Assembly: GCA_003988855.1 (NCBI GenBank)
Contig: QYAI01000020.1
Span: 62,001-126,000 of the forward strand
Length of the DNA: 64,000 bases
Direction: 5' to 3'
Source of the DNA: Arachnopeziza araneosa
Lineage: Eukaryota > Ascomycota > Leotiomycetes > Helotiales > Arachnopezizaceae
The notes beneath the pieces are model-generated. The model ran no database searches. It was given only the letters and a program-made list of their open reading frames with translations, and had not been told where the DNA came from. Position 1 is the stretch's first letter; every line of letters starts with the position of its first letter. Position numbers and translations under genes: made by a program. Below are positions 11,023 to 23,041 of the stretch, one piece after another.

Positions 11023-12739
11023 ATGATGCTGATGAAACCGGACTTTCCACAGAGTCAACTCGACCCTTTACCTTCAGACCTTCCATTCCGGGTTATATCG
11101 AAGACCATTGGTAGAGGAGCATATGCATCGTGAGGATCTCCTATACGCTCAATTTCTTGCTGATAGTTTTAGAATTAAAAAGGCAATCCCTCCTCATGAT
11201 TCAAACCCAGTATTTGCTGTTAAATTCATTCACAAAGCCTACGCTGTTAAACATGGCCGAATCTCAGCAAAACAAATCGCTATGGAGGTTTCCTTGCATT
11301 CCCATATCGGACAGCATCCAAATATCATAGAATGGTTCGCCACCGGGGAAGATTCGGTCTGGAGATGGATTGCAATGGAATATGCCTCCGGAGGTGACTT
11401 ATTCGACAAAATCGAGGCTGACGTAGGAGTTAGTGAGGATATTGCACACCTATATTTCACTCAGTTGATTAGTGGTGTCAGCTACATGCATGCTAAAGGG
11501 GTTGGACATCGAGATATTAAGCCGGAGAACATATTACTTTCAGAGAGTGGCAATTTGAAGATTGCAGATTTTGGTCTGGCAACATTATTTGAGTATCAGG
11601 GAAAGTCCAAATTGAGCACGACGATGTGCGGAAGTCCTCCGTATATCGCTCCAGAAGTTATAACTTGCTCGAGGAGCAGCACACAACTAAAGGCTGCTCC
11701 AAAAGCCGCCGGCTACGAAGCAAATCTAGTTGATATTTGGTCTTGCGGTGTGGTTCTCTTCGTGCTTTTGGTCGGAAATACACCGTGGGATGAGCCCACC
11801 TCAGGATCGTGGGAGTTCGAGGAATATGTTAGGAGTAATGGACGTTCATCCGACGAATTATGGCAAAAGATACCCCGCGGCGCTCAGTCATTGCTACGAG
11901 CTATGATGAACGTAGATCCGAAAGCACGCTTCAACGTTGATCGAATTAAGACACATCTCTGGTATACACGCCCAAATCGTCTTATGACTACCGACGGGAG
12001 AATGAGGGATCCGCTTGGTCTTGCTACCGAAATGCTTGAGAGACTTCACATTAACTTCAATCAGCAACCGACATCATCTCAACGTCCACGTCCGAGCCAA
12101 GATGTCATGGATATCGATTCACAAGACCATGAAAATATCAATACTTCCTATTCACGCTTTTCTCTGACGCAACCCGAGACACCTATCAATGATGTGATAT
12201 TTGATTGGGAGCGGCCTCCACGGGTTAACGCAACTGCTTTTTCAGCAAGTCAGCCCCAGAATCACGATTCTGGTCGCATTTGCACAATGACCAACGGGGC
12301 GGCAGTAAACCCTTTCGAATCTCTTGCCGATGAGCCAAGTATGAGCCAGTTTGCACCAACTCCTTCACTACCGCTCAGCTTGACGCAAAGGGCGCAAGCT
12401 TTCAAGGATATTATGCCAAATTATTCCCTGACTCGCTTCTTCTCGGAACTGTCAACACCCTTATTGTTACAGAAATTAAGCGAAGCTTTGCACGCACTTA
12501 ATGTTCCTACTCCACCAGTTTCCCAGATACAAGGCCGTGACCAACATGCTGGCTGGATCAAGGTCAAGACTCTGGATGGGAGGCAGTGTAGCTTGAGTGG
12601 GGACATTGTTATTGATACTTACCAGGAGGGATTGCTGGAGGTGCGTTTCGTGAAGATCAAGGGCGACCCGTTGGAGTGGAGACGATTCTTCAAAAATGTC
12701 TGTGTGTTGTGCAAGGATGCTGTTTACGTTCCTAGATAG
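11023..12739 (+). CDS. DNA-damage checkpoint kinase Chk1
   Basis: Two exons, 11023-11129 and 11173-12739, give 557 residues; Met codons at 11026 and 11032 are alternative starts. The intron is only 43 bp, but it joins the glycine loop (KTIGRGAYAS) to the rest of the kinase in frame. Further kinase landmarks are FAVKFIHK, HRDIKPENILL, DFGLA and GSPPYIAPE (kinase domain about residues 20-300). A Ser/Gln-bearing linker follows, then a C-terminal KA1-like regulatory domain (about 430-557) that ends WRRFFKNVCVLCKDAVYVPR. Chk1 is activated by ATR and holds mitosis after DNA damage through Cdc25/Wee1. An insert rich in Ser/Thr/Lys/Ala sits in the activation-segment region after IAPEVITCSR. Confidence 0.93.
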
Positions 12740-13114
12740 CATAGCGATGGTCTTAGCCTGGCGTTGGGAGACTTGTTGGATACGTAATGTATGAATCGTG
12801 TTTATTTTGGAAATGACTAGGTGAAAACCGACTTTGAAATCTGTACGTCATGGCTTCCAGTAACTAAGGCCAGGGGTGTATTCAAACCGGCAGTGCATTA
12901 TTGACGGGTACAGTAAATTTGTGAAGCCTCCCAAATGCAACTCCAAGCCGCCCAGGTATTTACAGTATCCTAACAGATCAATCTCATATGATATTTTATC
13001 CCAAGGTCCTATCAAACACCTCTAACAGCAATACACTCTAGAAAAGAGACTCGTAATGACACATAATCTTAATAATGAACCAAATGTTGGCTCCGCCATG
13101 TGATGAATGGTGAA
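12740..13114. other. Convergent 3' intergenic region
   Basis: 375 bp between the CHK1 and SprT-like stop codons. Nothing recognised. Confidence 0.5.
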
Positions 13115-14179
13115 CTAAAAGATGAAATTTGAATAATATCCGACTGGCATAGGGATAGGTTCCCACGATGGGCTCTGATGTGGCGAGCATCTTTCGTGGG
13201 AATGACCTTGGCCATGAACGTAAATAGGCCTTCCTCTTACCATCTCGACTCTGGGGTCTAGGGCTCGCCATTCGTCGCCAATCCTCTCGCCCTTATGCCA
13301 GCGCATGGGGTCTTCTTTCAGTTTACAGAGACTAAGATAGCCGACGCCGACCCAGCCGTCGATAAGCTCTGCTATGCGGTGAAATCCGGCGGTGTGACCA
13401 CCTTCAGCGCGTGCCTGGAAGCCACAGGAGATGAAGAGGTAGCAGTGGATGAGTTCGTGAAGGAAGGCAGAGAGGAGGAGCCGTCTGTCGTATGATGGGT
13501 TGCGGAGGATGGGCTCTGAAAGAACAATGAGAGTTTCGAACCCTTCCCGTTCTGCACAACGTCTAAGTGCAGTTGTGCCAATTAACTCGGTTCGATACCG
13601 ATCATGAGAGGACCATTCCCACTGGACTCGTCCTCCCAGAACGCCGTCAAAAAATAGAGTGTCAGCTGCAGTAAGGATACCGTCTAAAGCATTGTCATCA
13701 AGATGGCCATCGAGGTCATTGTGGATGAGTTTGCGTAAAATGCGCTCGTGCTTCGAGTGCGACTTTGGAAGCCGGCGAAAGTGAGCCTCGACCCGCCGAG
13801 CGGCGTTGAGGTCGAGCTCCCGCGAGCTTAACGTATGATTAATAGGTGCTGATGTTGAGTTGGGAATATCGGACATGATGCTATTCCCCGAAGGCGTGCG
13901 TTCCATGGTGATGCCGCCGGGAAGTTCGAGTGGTGGAGTGCTTGGGGTTGTCAACGGCGTTGAAAGTGGAGAGGGCCAGTGAGTTGAGACGGGTGGATTT
14001 GGAGAGGGATATGGAGAGTTGAAGATTTGGCGTGGTGGTGAATTGCGGGATGAGTGTCGCCGCTCATCGCTCTGAGGCCTTCGAGACCGTGAGAGAGATT
14101 CATGTTGATGTTGCCGTCTTACTCTGGAGGTAGGTCTGCTATTTTCTGGGCTTGAGCTCCCACGAAATAGAGCAGCCAT
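13115..14179 (-). CDS. SprT-like zinc metalloprotease
   Basis: Single exon, 354 residues. The N-terminal third (1-110) is a Ser/Pro/Arg-rich disordered region. The SprT-like domain (about 125-300) carries the zinc-binding HELIH at residues 241-245, followed by GGHTAGFHRI whose histidines (262, 267) are candidates for the third ligand. In Spartan/Wss1-type enzymes this fold cleaves DNA-protein crosslinks. The C-terminal zinc ribbon of bacterial SprT and the PIP or UBZ motifs of metazoan Spartan are not visible, so the substrate cannot be inferred. The neighbour CHK1 is also a genome-maintenance gene, though the adjacency may be coincidental. Confidence 0.85.
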   Translation of the reverse strand: MAALFRGSSSPENSRPTSRVRRQHQHESLSRSRRPQSDERRHSSRNSPPRQIFNSPYPSPNPPVSTHWPSPLSTPLTTPSTPPLELPGGITMERTPSGNSIMSDIPNSTSAPINHTLSSRELDLNAARRVEAHFRRLPKSHSKHERILRKLIHNDLDGHLDDNALDGILTAADTLFFDGVLGGRVQWEWSSHDRYRTELIGTTALRRCAEREGFETLIVLSEPILRNPSYDRRLLLSAFLHELIHCYLFISCGFQARAEGGHTAGFHRIAELIDGWVGVGYLSLCKLKEDPMRWHKGERIGDEWRALDPRVEMVRGRPIYVHGQGHSHERCSPHQSPSWEPIPMPVGYYSNFIF

Positions 14180-15635
14180 GAATAGAGAAGAGGCGATCCA
14201 AAGAATGTGACATGCGACCCCAATATTCGACTTAGGAGATGAGGAGCTAATTATTATCGAAAGGTCTATTCCAAAGTTTCAACGCTCACTAGAGGCTTAA
14301 GACGTGCATTGTGAGGCTGTCGAGCTGACAGGGCTAGGAAAGTCTGCACAATCCGACGAGAAAGGCCGCATGCATACCTGTGAAGCATAGGCCTGAGAGT
14401 GTTATATTAGAAGGAGTGAAATGAGCCAAAGGACGAGAAGCACTTGCTTTTTGAGTCCATCCACAGCACAGGCCAATAGCAACGGCATGAGGCTGACCTT
14501 AAGCTACGTCTTGGCTTGGCGAGTTCCTGCGCTAAGTGCTGTTACCGGAACATTGAGGTTTTCGTGGTCTGAGGGAAGCGTTGAACTTCTGGCGTTGGAG
14601 AGGTTGACGCCGTCGCGACCCAGTATCCGATATGATTTGAGTTTCTGTTCGCGCATCATGTGTTCCGTCGATCAACGGAGCGCCAACTCGTCCGTCTGAG
14701 TACATGGCCAGGAGGGCACTCAACAAACAATCGAGCAGACCCCCAATCAATGCGAGACTAATTCCAACCGAATTAGTCGTATGCGAGTCGAATGCGAGTG
14801 GTCAGTTGTATGAGTTGATTGGGCTTGGTGACGGTTCCAGGGAGCGGTGAGCGAGGCAGTCCAGGCGTTGCCGCTAAGCCAGGAACTCCCTCCCATTGCA
14901 TTTGTCGCCTCAAAACTCCCAAGCACACTGAGGGCCCGCCTTACAAATCTTGATAGGCCCTCAGCGAAACTTCAGACGACGAATCTAGCATTGCCCACGT
15001 CGTCCAACGCCACCCAGGCTAGGGACGTCTTGGATTTAGATATCCCCCAGAGGCAAATACAAGGCTGGTAGTGTCGCAAACGCTTCTTCTTCTTCTTCCC
15101 GGGATATCTTCAATTCGTCAAACTTTCCCAAACGGGATTACCACATCGCCTTTTCCTAAGGCTGTAGACGAAGGCCGCTTTGCTGGCCCTTACTCATCGC
15201 CAGCTGTCCGTCACTTCTTAAAGAAATCCACTCCCCATCCATGCCTTATTTCGCAAAGGGAGGTCCTCGGAACGGCCGTTAATCATTCTATGGCCGCAGA
15301 AGCGCTTGAAACAGCCCCGAAATCGATCGGCAGTCACCATGCCAAACTCCAGCGGCGTTGGTACGTATACTTCTTGGACTAGGATATCAGCACGATAGAT
15401 AGGAACACAGAGTTGAACGGCATATCTCGAGTAGTGCAATCTTGCATGACGTATACCTTCTCCTTCCACGGATTGCATCTGGTGATTGTCTGACTCTATG
15501 CAACACTTTTATCCGAGGCTTGATACAGAAGATTCCCGAGGGTTTGCTCTATGTCCAGGTTATACTCTACAAGTAGGGCTGCGGTGAGGCTCTTCGCGAA
15601 AAATGATCTTCGATCTCTTCTGTCCCCACTGCTAC
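14180..15635. other. Gene-free stretch upstream of the SprT-like gene
   Basis: 1.46 kb between two minus-strand genes. A few short stop-free stretches occur (for example 14847-15071 and 15071-15382, plus strand), but none has a recognisable motif, consistent start or splice partner. I see nothing I can support as coding. Confidence 0.45.
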
Positions 15636-18029
15636 TCAAGGGATTACACCCAGACCTCGCATCCATCGAACTTCATTGGCACTGGCCTCTAATGCTCTTC
15701 GCATTGTTTCTGAGTGGCTGCGCTCTTTTTCTTCTTTTCGGAGATCATCTGGTGTCTTTTCCCCGGTGTCTTCAAAAGCTTCAGTTGTGAACCCAGGTAA
15801 CCTAGAGAAATTTAAGAGCCCGATCTTCTCGCCTGTCCACATCAGCAAACTATCGTCGTTGATAGACCTCCCGGTCCGCCCGTTATGTGTATTTGCAAGT
15901 TTGATAACTATGTCTCCGGAGCCTGAATCCATATAGGAATCACCGAGAGTCCCAAAAATCCCTCTTGGAGCCTCAACTGAACCGTGAGAAATATTCCATC
16001 GTCTCGCTTCAGTGAAACCATCTCGCTCAAACCCTACTTATAATTAGTCTGGAATTTTCTCTTCTTATTGCAGAAAGGCCGGTCTCTTAAACTAGTTTGG
16101 AATTTGTTGATGACCTTGATAACTTTGAAATGTTTAACACTTTCTGTTGCTGTTGGCAAGCTGATTTTCCTTGGATAGATTTTCAAAACGTCTCGCCAGC
16201 ACACAAGGAGAACAGACCTGAGGCAAAAACAAGTTCCCATTCCCGTGGAAGAGAAGATCGAATAAGTGTTAGATAAGGCTTACATTTAAGATTACCACCC
16301 CCATCGGATACAACAATCCGTGTTCCATGATTAGACACCGAAAGCAATTTAGAGCTTGAACAAGTTTGTCGATTCTTCATCACAGAGTTTTGCAGGCTAC
16401 CCGCGGAAAAGTCTGACGATATCGTTGTGAAATGGGGATGGGGAGAAAGGCCATATTCCTCCAAACTACCGCGACTGTTGTATTCCCCAGCTGCAATGAG
16501 AGTTTTGCCCGGTCGAGTCTTTGCTTCTGTGGCTTGTTCGATGGAAAGTTCGCCACGCCGGGCGAGATCCTTCTCCAATGAAGCAAAAGGATATGGAAGC
16601 CAGGTCATACTACATAATCGAGCACCGGAATATAAAGTGCCCCGCAAACGTGGAAAGAATCTACGATCATAGTTGAGGATACTGGAAAAGCGCCCTGCGA
16701 CATAAATATCTCCGTTGCCGTCCCATTCATTGCCAGAATTGGGCAAATGTAATATGCTCAAGGGTCCGGGATGATGAAGATGGGCATAGAGAGGACTTGG
16801 ATCTGGGTTTAGCAGAGCTCGGAAATCAAGAGCTCCTGGATGTTTCAACGACCCGAAGCTAGTATCATAAGAATCGAACTGGGCGGACCCGTCATTATCG
16901 CTTTGCCTCAGGGAAATCCTGGCTCGAGAGTCGTGGAGATATAGCGATAAATTAGTACCGACAGTGAGTGGGACTGGCTGTTTCGCTTCAGACAGTGCTG
17001 TGATTGAGAAAGGAAACCTTTCATGGCTTACTGCCGAAAGCGTTTCGAGATCAATCTCAACAAGGCCTGGAAATTGTTAGCCATTGAATGAAAAGGAACT
17101 TGCAACGCAGAACAGCTAGGGGAAAAAATCGTTACTGTGTGCCATGGAGCATTGAAAGCATCACCCTCTTAGCAAGCCATGGATGAAAAAGAAAGTGCAA
17201 AAAGCTTGAATACTGACTTACCACTCTGAACTGCAAAGTATGCCCTTTTCTGAGCACTATCGACACTTACGCATTCTGTAACCCCCGTATTAATCATTTT
17301 TGACCGCTTGCCCGATGCTGTTTGAGAATTCGCATCCACAGAGAGCACGCCTGGTCTGCTTCGGGACATAACCCTCCCTTTCTTCCCACCAATACCACTT
17401 AGATCCCACAGGCAAACACTCCCGTCATCTAGCGGGCCAACTACAAATGTAGCATCCTCTTCTCCCTTCGGAGTGTAAAGCGCCATGCCTCTAATTTCAA
17501 GATACTCCTTCTCTGCACTCCCTCTATTCCTCGGTTGTTGCATCCAGCTTGTGCTTATCGGGGCATGTCTCGCAATATACTCATCATACCAGGTTACATT
17601 TTCATCTGGGTATGATGGATCCCAATTCGCCATTATTCGAATACGCTCGTTAGATTGAGCTTTGAGATCGCCTGCCTCCTCGTGGGGCTGCATGAGGCGG
17701 GAACCTCCAAGGCCATTTCCAGAAGCCAGAGCAAGTGCGAGGTCTCGGAATTGAGGAGGTATTGAGGATGTGGAAGGTGTAGAAACAAGAAGCGCTCTAC
17801 GACGGCGGAGATTGGTGAGGAAAGAAGAATGAGTGAAGCATTGAGTGCGCCAGAGTTTGTCATCTCGCCCGAGAGCAAGAAAGCGTCTGCTTACATGTTG
17901 AAGCTTAACGATATCTAAAGGCTCAAGATCTAAATATTGTTAGCTTCTGCTACAAAGTTAGATATTTTGAGTCTCACAAAGAGCAATTTGGAAAAAAATT
18001 TCGGATGGCAGGGCGTCAATGTTTGCCAT
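15636..18029 (-). CDS. F-box protein with WD40/beta-propeller-like body
   Basis: Four exons (18029-17978, 17929-17222, 17066-16284, 16033-15636) give 646 residues. The first intron (48 bp) splits the F-box and its removal yields LPSEIFFQIALYLEPLDIVK (about residues 7-45). Introns two and three are longer (155 and 250 bp) but join in phase at conserved-looking sequence (AVQSG/LVEIDLETL and GNLK/WFERDGF). The body has repeated beta-strand blocks such as FVVGPLDDGSVCLWDLSG and DIYVAGRFSSILNYDRRFFP, which fit a propeller. The protein is predicted to be an SCF substrate adaptor. Substrate unknown. Intron two could hide a small extra exon, but no candidate keeps phase. Confidence 0.82.
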
Positions 18030-19445
18030 GATGATGTACTTCTGGCATCTCTGATCTTGGAGGGGATGTACCTGGGCGTTTTGATAGGCACTTGATAGGG
18101 AACTGTTCGGGAAGAAAGAACGGACCGCTTTGAGCCGCGTGCATTGGAGAGGCTGTTTCCGACAACTTTCCAACGACAAGACAACGATATGTCTTTGTCA
18201 ATCTGTATTATGGGTCGCAGCAACGTCAAATAATTCCAAAAATATCTTCAGACTCATTCCATCTCTGGTTTATCTTAGGCTGTGAGGTGGAGACCCGTTT
18301 TTTTGGACCAGCAATGACTCCAAAGCGCAAATCTTCCTCGAAATAGGGACACCTCTCTAGATTAATCCCCTTATGACAACAAGAAACTCCTAGCGCAGGG
18401 CATCCAGAGAGTTTTGGTAGATAACTTAAGTGTCGAGTGTCGTTAAGATTGGGGAGTAAAGGAAAGTCTGCGAGTAACATTCCTAAATGGGGGTAAGGAT
18501 GTAAAGATAGAATAGAGAGACTTGGAAGGGCTTTTTCTTGCCTTTGGTTATCTTTTGGTTCTTTGTAACCTTCTGGTCAATAGAAACAAGCTTCTTCCTC
18601 TTCCTTAGGCGGCTGACTTGGTTGCTTCTCCGTGTTTGGTATCGTTATTTCTGGTTTTGGTTTGTTGATGCCTCACGGCCAGGAGTCTTGACTGTGACTG
18701 CCTTCTTTCATTCTCCCCCAAGTCAGCATTGGACTCTATCGTCATTTTTGCTTGCCTAACATCCTTCAAATGTTGCAATGGACACCTCTCAAATTCTGCT
18801 GTACTCATGCTGTACTGTCCTTCTCTAGATGTTTCTCTGTTGTTCATGTTCTGACATCTCATCTGCCGTTTCGAGTGATGCTTTGTATTCTGTTCTTTTC
18901 TGCTATTCTAGCACCTTAACTGGAAAACAAATGCTGTCTGTCAGTTCTCTTCATAGATACATCGACCTGCAGTCAGTCTAACCACCTGAGTATATAATTC
19001 AGTGGCACCGTTCTAGCTCATGCATGCTAAACCATACTTTTGAAGTGCCGGAGTTATTCCGAGACTAAACTGCTGTAGGAGGAGCCTCTCAGCTGGTGAA
19101 GTAAACTCGCTTCGCTTCGTGAGAACGCGCGCTACACCAGCTTCGAGAAGTCCACAGATTCACACCGGATCTATTTTCTTTCAACATCAATCGAATTCCA
19201 AAAAGCTCTCCAACACGATCGCAAGCTTTCTCTCACAGTCGCGAGTGTAAGAGAAGAGTTTCTGTGTGATTGGCACTCTTCGTTATCACACTGTGGACTC
19301 ATTCGGGTACTCATCACTGAGCGTCGCGAGACTTGGTTGTCTGTCTTGACCTTACTAAGAGTCCCACTTCTCTCTGAGAAGTGTAATCGGTTGTAAGTGA
19401 CGCCTTTGTTCTATTTACTGAACTTCAATTGACTGTCGCAAAGCA
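18030..19445. other. Divergent intergenic region
   Basis: 1.4 kb between the F-box gene and the serine-rich gene. The stretch 19100-19440 is rich in CTC/TCG and probably forms the serine-rich gene's leader. No gene supported. Confidence 0.45.
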
Positions 19446-22415
19446 ATGTCTGGTGACCTGGACCGGAATTGGAGGTTCCCACTTCAGAATGATACCCCCG
19501 TTCAGAATGCTGCCTCGCTAGCGTCCAGTCGTCCTAGGGATTATTTTGAAGGAGGATTCGAGTCTCAGACAGAGTTACGACATCGGGAAGACAGAGACCC
19601 ATTCCACAGCCCGTATAAAGGGACTGTTGGACTAGGGTATTCATCTCCTATTCCGTCTGTTGGAAGAGTAGATGTTCGAAATCTCCAGAGGACGCATGAA
19701 GATCATGAATACTGGGACCCTAGGTTTGAATTAGCGAGTGATGGTAGAACTGGTAGAAGATCAAACGCTGAAGATGATCGTGTTGAAGATTCTGGAGAGC
19801 CTATTGGAATGATGGAATATCGGGAGAGACCGTTACCAGAATTGCCGCCAAAGTTACTTTCATTAAACCCATATCGGCAAGGACAAAGTAGCTTCATCCC
19901 CACGCCCGAAAGACACGTGAATAGCCCTCGTCACGTCTCTTCACGCTTACCGCCAGTGGAAACAAGAAGCTCTTCTACAAAAACTCCTTCTTCCACTCCA
20001 GGATCCAAGAAAGCTTATCACCGCGGGCCTCCACAAGACTTTGATCGACGAAATAGAAATTATTCTCCTCCGGCCTCTTCGTTGCCACGCTCGCGCTTCC
20101 ATAATCAATCGCAAACTAGAAAGGACCCAATCATGGCAGACTCCCTTGAGAGTTCTACACGAGAAGGTAGTACGGTTGACAATATCTACAAGCAGTACGA
20201 GAGCGAGCAAGTCAATGAAAGCCTCCAGGTCACCCAACAGTGTACCTCTATTCGCGAAATCCAGAATGAGCATCAATTAGTCCCGTCACAGTCAAATCCT
20301 TACAAACGTGATCAACTTCCTCCCACTTCTCGCACTGTACCAGGTTCAGATAGTCTTGAAAACAATCATCCTGGAGCTTCTGACCACGCATCGGTATGGG
20401 CTGAGATGACGGATCAAAATACGTCTGACGGCGAGGCTGTATCATCCATTGGTAATTTGAAAGGTTCGATGCCACGCTCTGGAAGAGTTCATGACTTGAG
20501 TTCTGACCCGAGTCATTCAGATGTATCAACTCTGCCTAGCCTTCCCAATCTCGAAAAGTCAAAGTCGATGCGTCATCAACAGCGAGCTTCTGTTTCTTCT
20601 GCTCAACCAAAACCCGAAGACACTTTAGCCGAAAACCCTAGTCTGTCAAATATTCGAATTCCACTGGAATTAGCAGTTATCCAAGGACTGCGGCATCAAA
20701 GTGGCATGAGTATGGGCAGTCTTACTGGTGGTGATACCCAGGAGGATCGACTTACAGCTGAGTATCTTACTATGATCAACTCAAAGAAGTCTGGACTATC
20801 AACACTTCCAAAAGCCGAGAATACAGTATCGAATGACCAACCACAATCTTCCTATTCTCAATACATCTACGATCCAAGCACTGCTCATTATGTTCCTCAT
20901 GACAAGACCGGATTTTTGGCGGTGCCTGGTAGTCAAATTCAGCCCGCTCCTCCGTCGTCGTCGTCAATTGCCGATTCAAGAATCATTGCGGCAAGTGAGT
21001 GTACGGACGACGGAGGAGACTGGGAAACGGTCGACTCTAGTAATAAGAACTTGAACAGGCTAGTGGGCCCTTCTTATCTCTTTCAGGCAAAACGATGCGG
21101 CGACAGTATTGCGGATGTATCGGATGAGGGAAATCTTGACCTCAGCAGTGAGACTAGCCACGGCTTCCTTCCAGCTGAGAAAGTTACCGTTCACCCAGGC
21201 AACAATACATTTCAAGGCAAATTCCGTCAACTCTTGATGCCAAGGGGCAGAACTCCTGTCTTACTTCCTTCCTACGATGAACACAAGGTCAATGGGTACT
21301 CGGCAGACTCTAACAGAATCCGACCTCAACTAAACCATTTCCATTCTAGTCCTCCTCTGAAGCAAGCTCATCGGAATCCCTTTAACTCAACTCCGCCAGA
21401 AGACTTATCTCCTATTGGTAAGCGATCAAGATCGGCCAACCATTTCCCGCGACGATCAAGAATCCAGCCAGCAACATGTGTTGAAAGTGGTGATGATTCA
21501 GAGCCTGGACAAGACTTCGATCCAACTGCAGGATTTAGCACTCACGCGACTATGGCATCAAGTCCAGAGCATAGGAGAAGAAAGGTGGCTGACTCTGCCA
21601 CCCATCATACTGGTGGGGGACTTATCATTGACCGCGATCATATCAGAACAGCGTCGCCTGGGCTAGACAGCTCTATTAATTCTGGATCCGCGAATATTAA
21701 CACTGATGGCCTGACTGAGCCTATGATTAGAGGCAATAGGGGAGATACAAGTCTACCTCAACGTCCTCCAGCGGCCTATATGAAGTCCAAGGCCAAGGTC
21801 TCCGAAAACAGACCATTCTTCCACCAAACCCACGACAAGAAAGTTAGATCCGCAATGAAGACGTTTGCAGGTGTGCATGACGAGCGCCCTAGGGTTTTCT
21901 TGAACGATCAGTCATCAACAACATTGTCAGGCGTGGAGAATCGCGAAGATCGTTACGAGAATATCCCAATGGACTTTATGTATAACGACCCGAGAGCTCC
22001 GGTTCGAGACACCCGCTGGAAGCAGTTGTATCAGGGAAACGAGCTGGAGCGTATCCAGAACGGGGAGAACAGCACTGGGCGTCCAATCGCTCGTTCTCCA
22101 GTCAATATTGGTGAGCAGCCGCAATTAGCTCAGAGATCTCAGTTTCCCACATATACTGGGAATCTAGCTATACAGCAGAAGATCTGGTCTAGTACACTCT
22201 TCTGGATCTGTATCTGTCTCGTTCCGTTCTCCCTACTCCTACTCCCAGCATACGCCACTGGTTACTTGGATTGGCTCATCCAGAAGAGAAGCGAGGGTCT
22301 AATTGAATGCTTCTCAAAGGAGCGAAAGGGACATGCTCTGCTTGCAGGAATATCCTATTGGGTCGTGGCAATCATTGCCATTGTCGTTGGTGTCGTCATC
22401 GGCATCAAGCACTAA
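19446..22415 (+). CDS. Serine-rich protein with C-terminal membrane segments, function unknown
   Basis: Single exon, 989 residues. Residues 1-900 are low-complexity and mostly disordered, rich in Ser, Pro, Arg, Asp and Gln, with several short motifs of the form SPxR and RSR. The C-terminal 80 residues hold two hydrophobic helices (WSSTLFWICICLVPFSLLLL and a final helix ending VVGVVIGIKH) separated by a charged loop. This predicts a long cytosolic tail anchored by a C-terminal hairpin. No catalytic domain is visible. I do not recognise the family beyond generic serine-rich fungal proteins. Basis: sequence reading only. Confidence 0.8.
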   Translation: MSGDLDRNWRFPLQNDTPVQNAASLASSRPRDYFEGGFESQTELRHREDRDPFHSPYKGTVGLGYSSPIPSVGRVDVRNLQRTHEDHEYWDPRFELASDGRTGRRSNAEDDRVEDSGEPIGMMEYRERPLPELPPKLLSLNPYRQGQSSFIPTPERHVNSPRHVSSRLPPVETRSSSTKTPSSTPGSKKAYHRGPPQDFDRRNRNYSPPASSLPRSRFHNQSQTRKDPIMADSLESSTREGSTVDNIYKQYESEQVNESLQVTQQCTSIREIQNEHQLVPSQSNPYKRDQLPPTSRTVPGSDSLENNHPGASDHASVWAEMTDQNTSDGEAVSSIGNLKGSMPRSGRVHDLSSDPSHSDVSTLPSLPNLEKSKSMRHQQRASVSSAQPKPEDTLAENPSLSNIRIPLELAVIQGLRHQSGMSMGSLTGGDTQEDRLTAEYLTMINSKKSGLSTLPKAENTVSNDQPQSSYSQYIYDPSTAHYVPHDKTGFLAVPGSQIQPAPPSSSSIADSRIIAASECTDDGGDWETVDSSNKNLNRLVGPSYLFQAKRCGDSIADVSDEGNLDLSSETSHGFLPAEKVTVHPGNNTFQGKFRQLLMPRGRTPVLLPSYDEHKVNGYSADSNRIRPQLNHFHSSPPLKQAHRNPFNSTPPEDLSPIGKRSRSANHFPRRSRIQPATCVESGDDSEPGQDFDPTAGFSTHATMASSPEHRRRKVADSATHHTGGGLIIDRDHIRTASPGLDSSINSGSANINTDGLTEPMIRGNRGDTSLPQRPPAAYMKSKAKVSENRPFFHQTHDKKVRSAMKTFAGVHDERPRVFLNDQSSTTLSGVENREDRYENIPMDFMYNDPRAPVRDTRWKQLYQGNELERIQNGENSTGRPIARSPVNIGEQPQLAQRSQFPTYTGNLAIQQKIWSSTLFWICICLVPFSLLLLPAYATGYLDWLIQKRSEGLIECFSKERKGHALLAGISYWVVAIIAIVVGVVIGIKH

Positions 22416-23041
22416 ACGACCACTTCTATGACTGTATTAGTATCTGTTGGACAATTTTTCTCACTCATCACACTGTAGACTTGTATGAATCACGATTTCC
22501 TTTGCGTTTGTTCACATCGGGGGAGTTTAATTGGGGACGTTGTTGGAGAATCACCATGTTCGATATTGTAGAGTAGGTGTACGTCGGGGTTTGAAAGACT
22601 AGCACAAAAATATAAAAAAAAACACCCCAATTTATCCTTTCTCGAATTGAGCTCTTGGGGTAGAATACACTGTGTTGCATATTTATAACTGAGTTTGATA
22701 TTATAATGAGTATCTTTGGTTGGCTAGCGCAGCCTTCTCTTCTCAAAACGGAGATCTTGTTTTAGAGACTTCGTAAATAGTAGCTCTAGCTCAGGAGCTC
22801 ACAGTTAAGTTCGCTCCCTTTTAAACAATTAAAATAAAGTAAAGGCAATATGTCGATGAGGGACTCCAAAAACGCTATCCTCAGAGCGCATTTCAAGGGC
22901 GATTACGTTAAACAAAGAAGCGAATTGTAAAAGCAAAGTATTGTATTTCTTTACTAGATCCGCAAGCTTAATTTTCCAATGTCATCGCATCCATCTCAGC
23001 ACCATCTAAATAGCCACAAACGAACCAGGAACCAAGTCAGC
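22416..23041. other. Convergent 3' intergenic region
   Basis: 626 bp, AT-rich, with an A-rich run near 22610-22625. Probable 3' untranslated tails of both neighbours. Nothing else seen. Confidence 0.5.

Noticed and set aside
14847..15382. Two adjacent plus-strand open stretches that might form a small gene
   Set aside because: No recognised motif, no consistent start and no clean splice between them; more likely noncoding DNA upstream of the SprT-like gene.
18226..18480. Minus-strand 84-codon stretch with several cysteines
   Set aside because: Too short, no partner exon found, and it lies in the F-box gene's upstream region.
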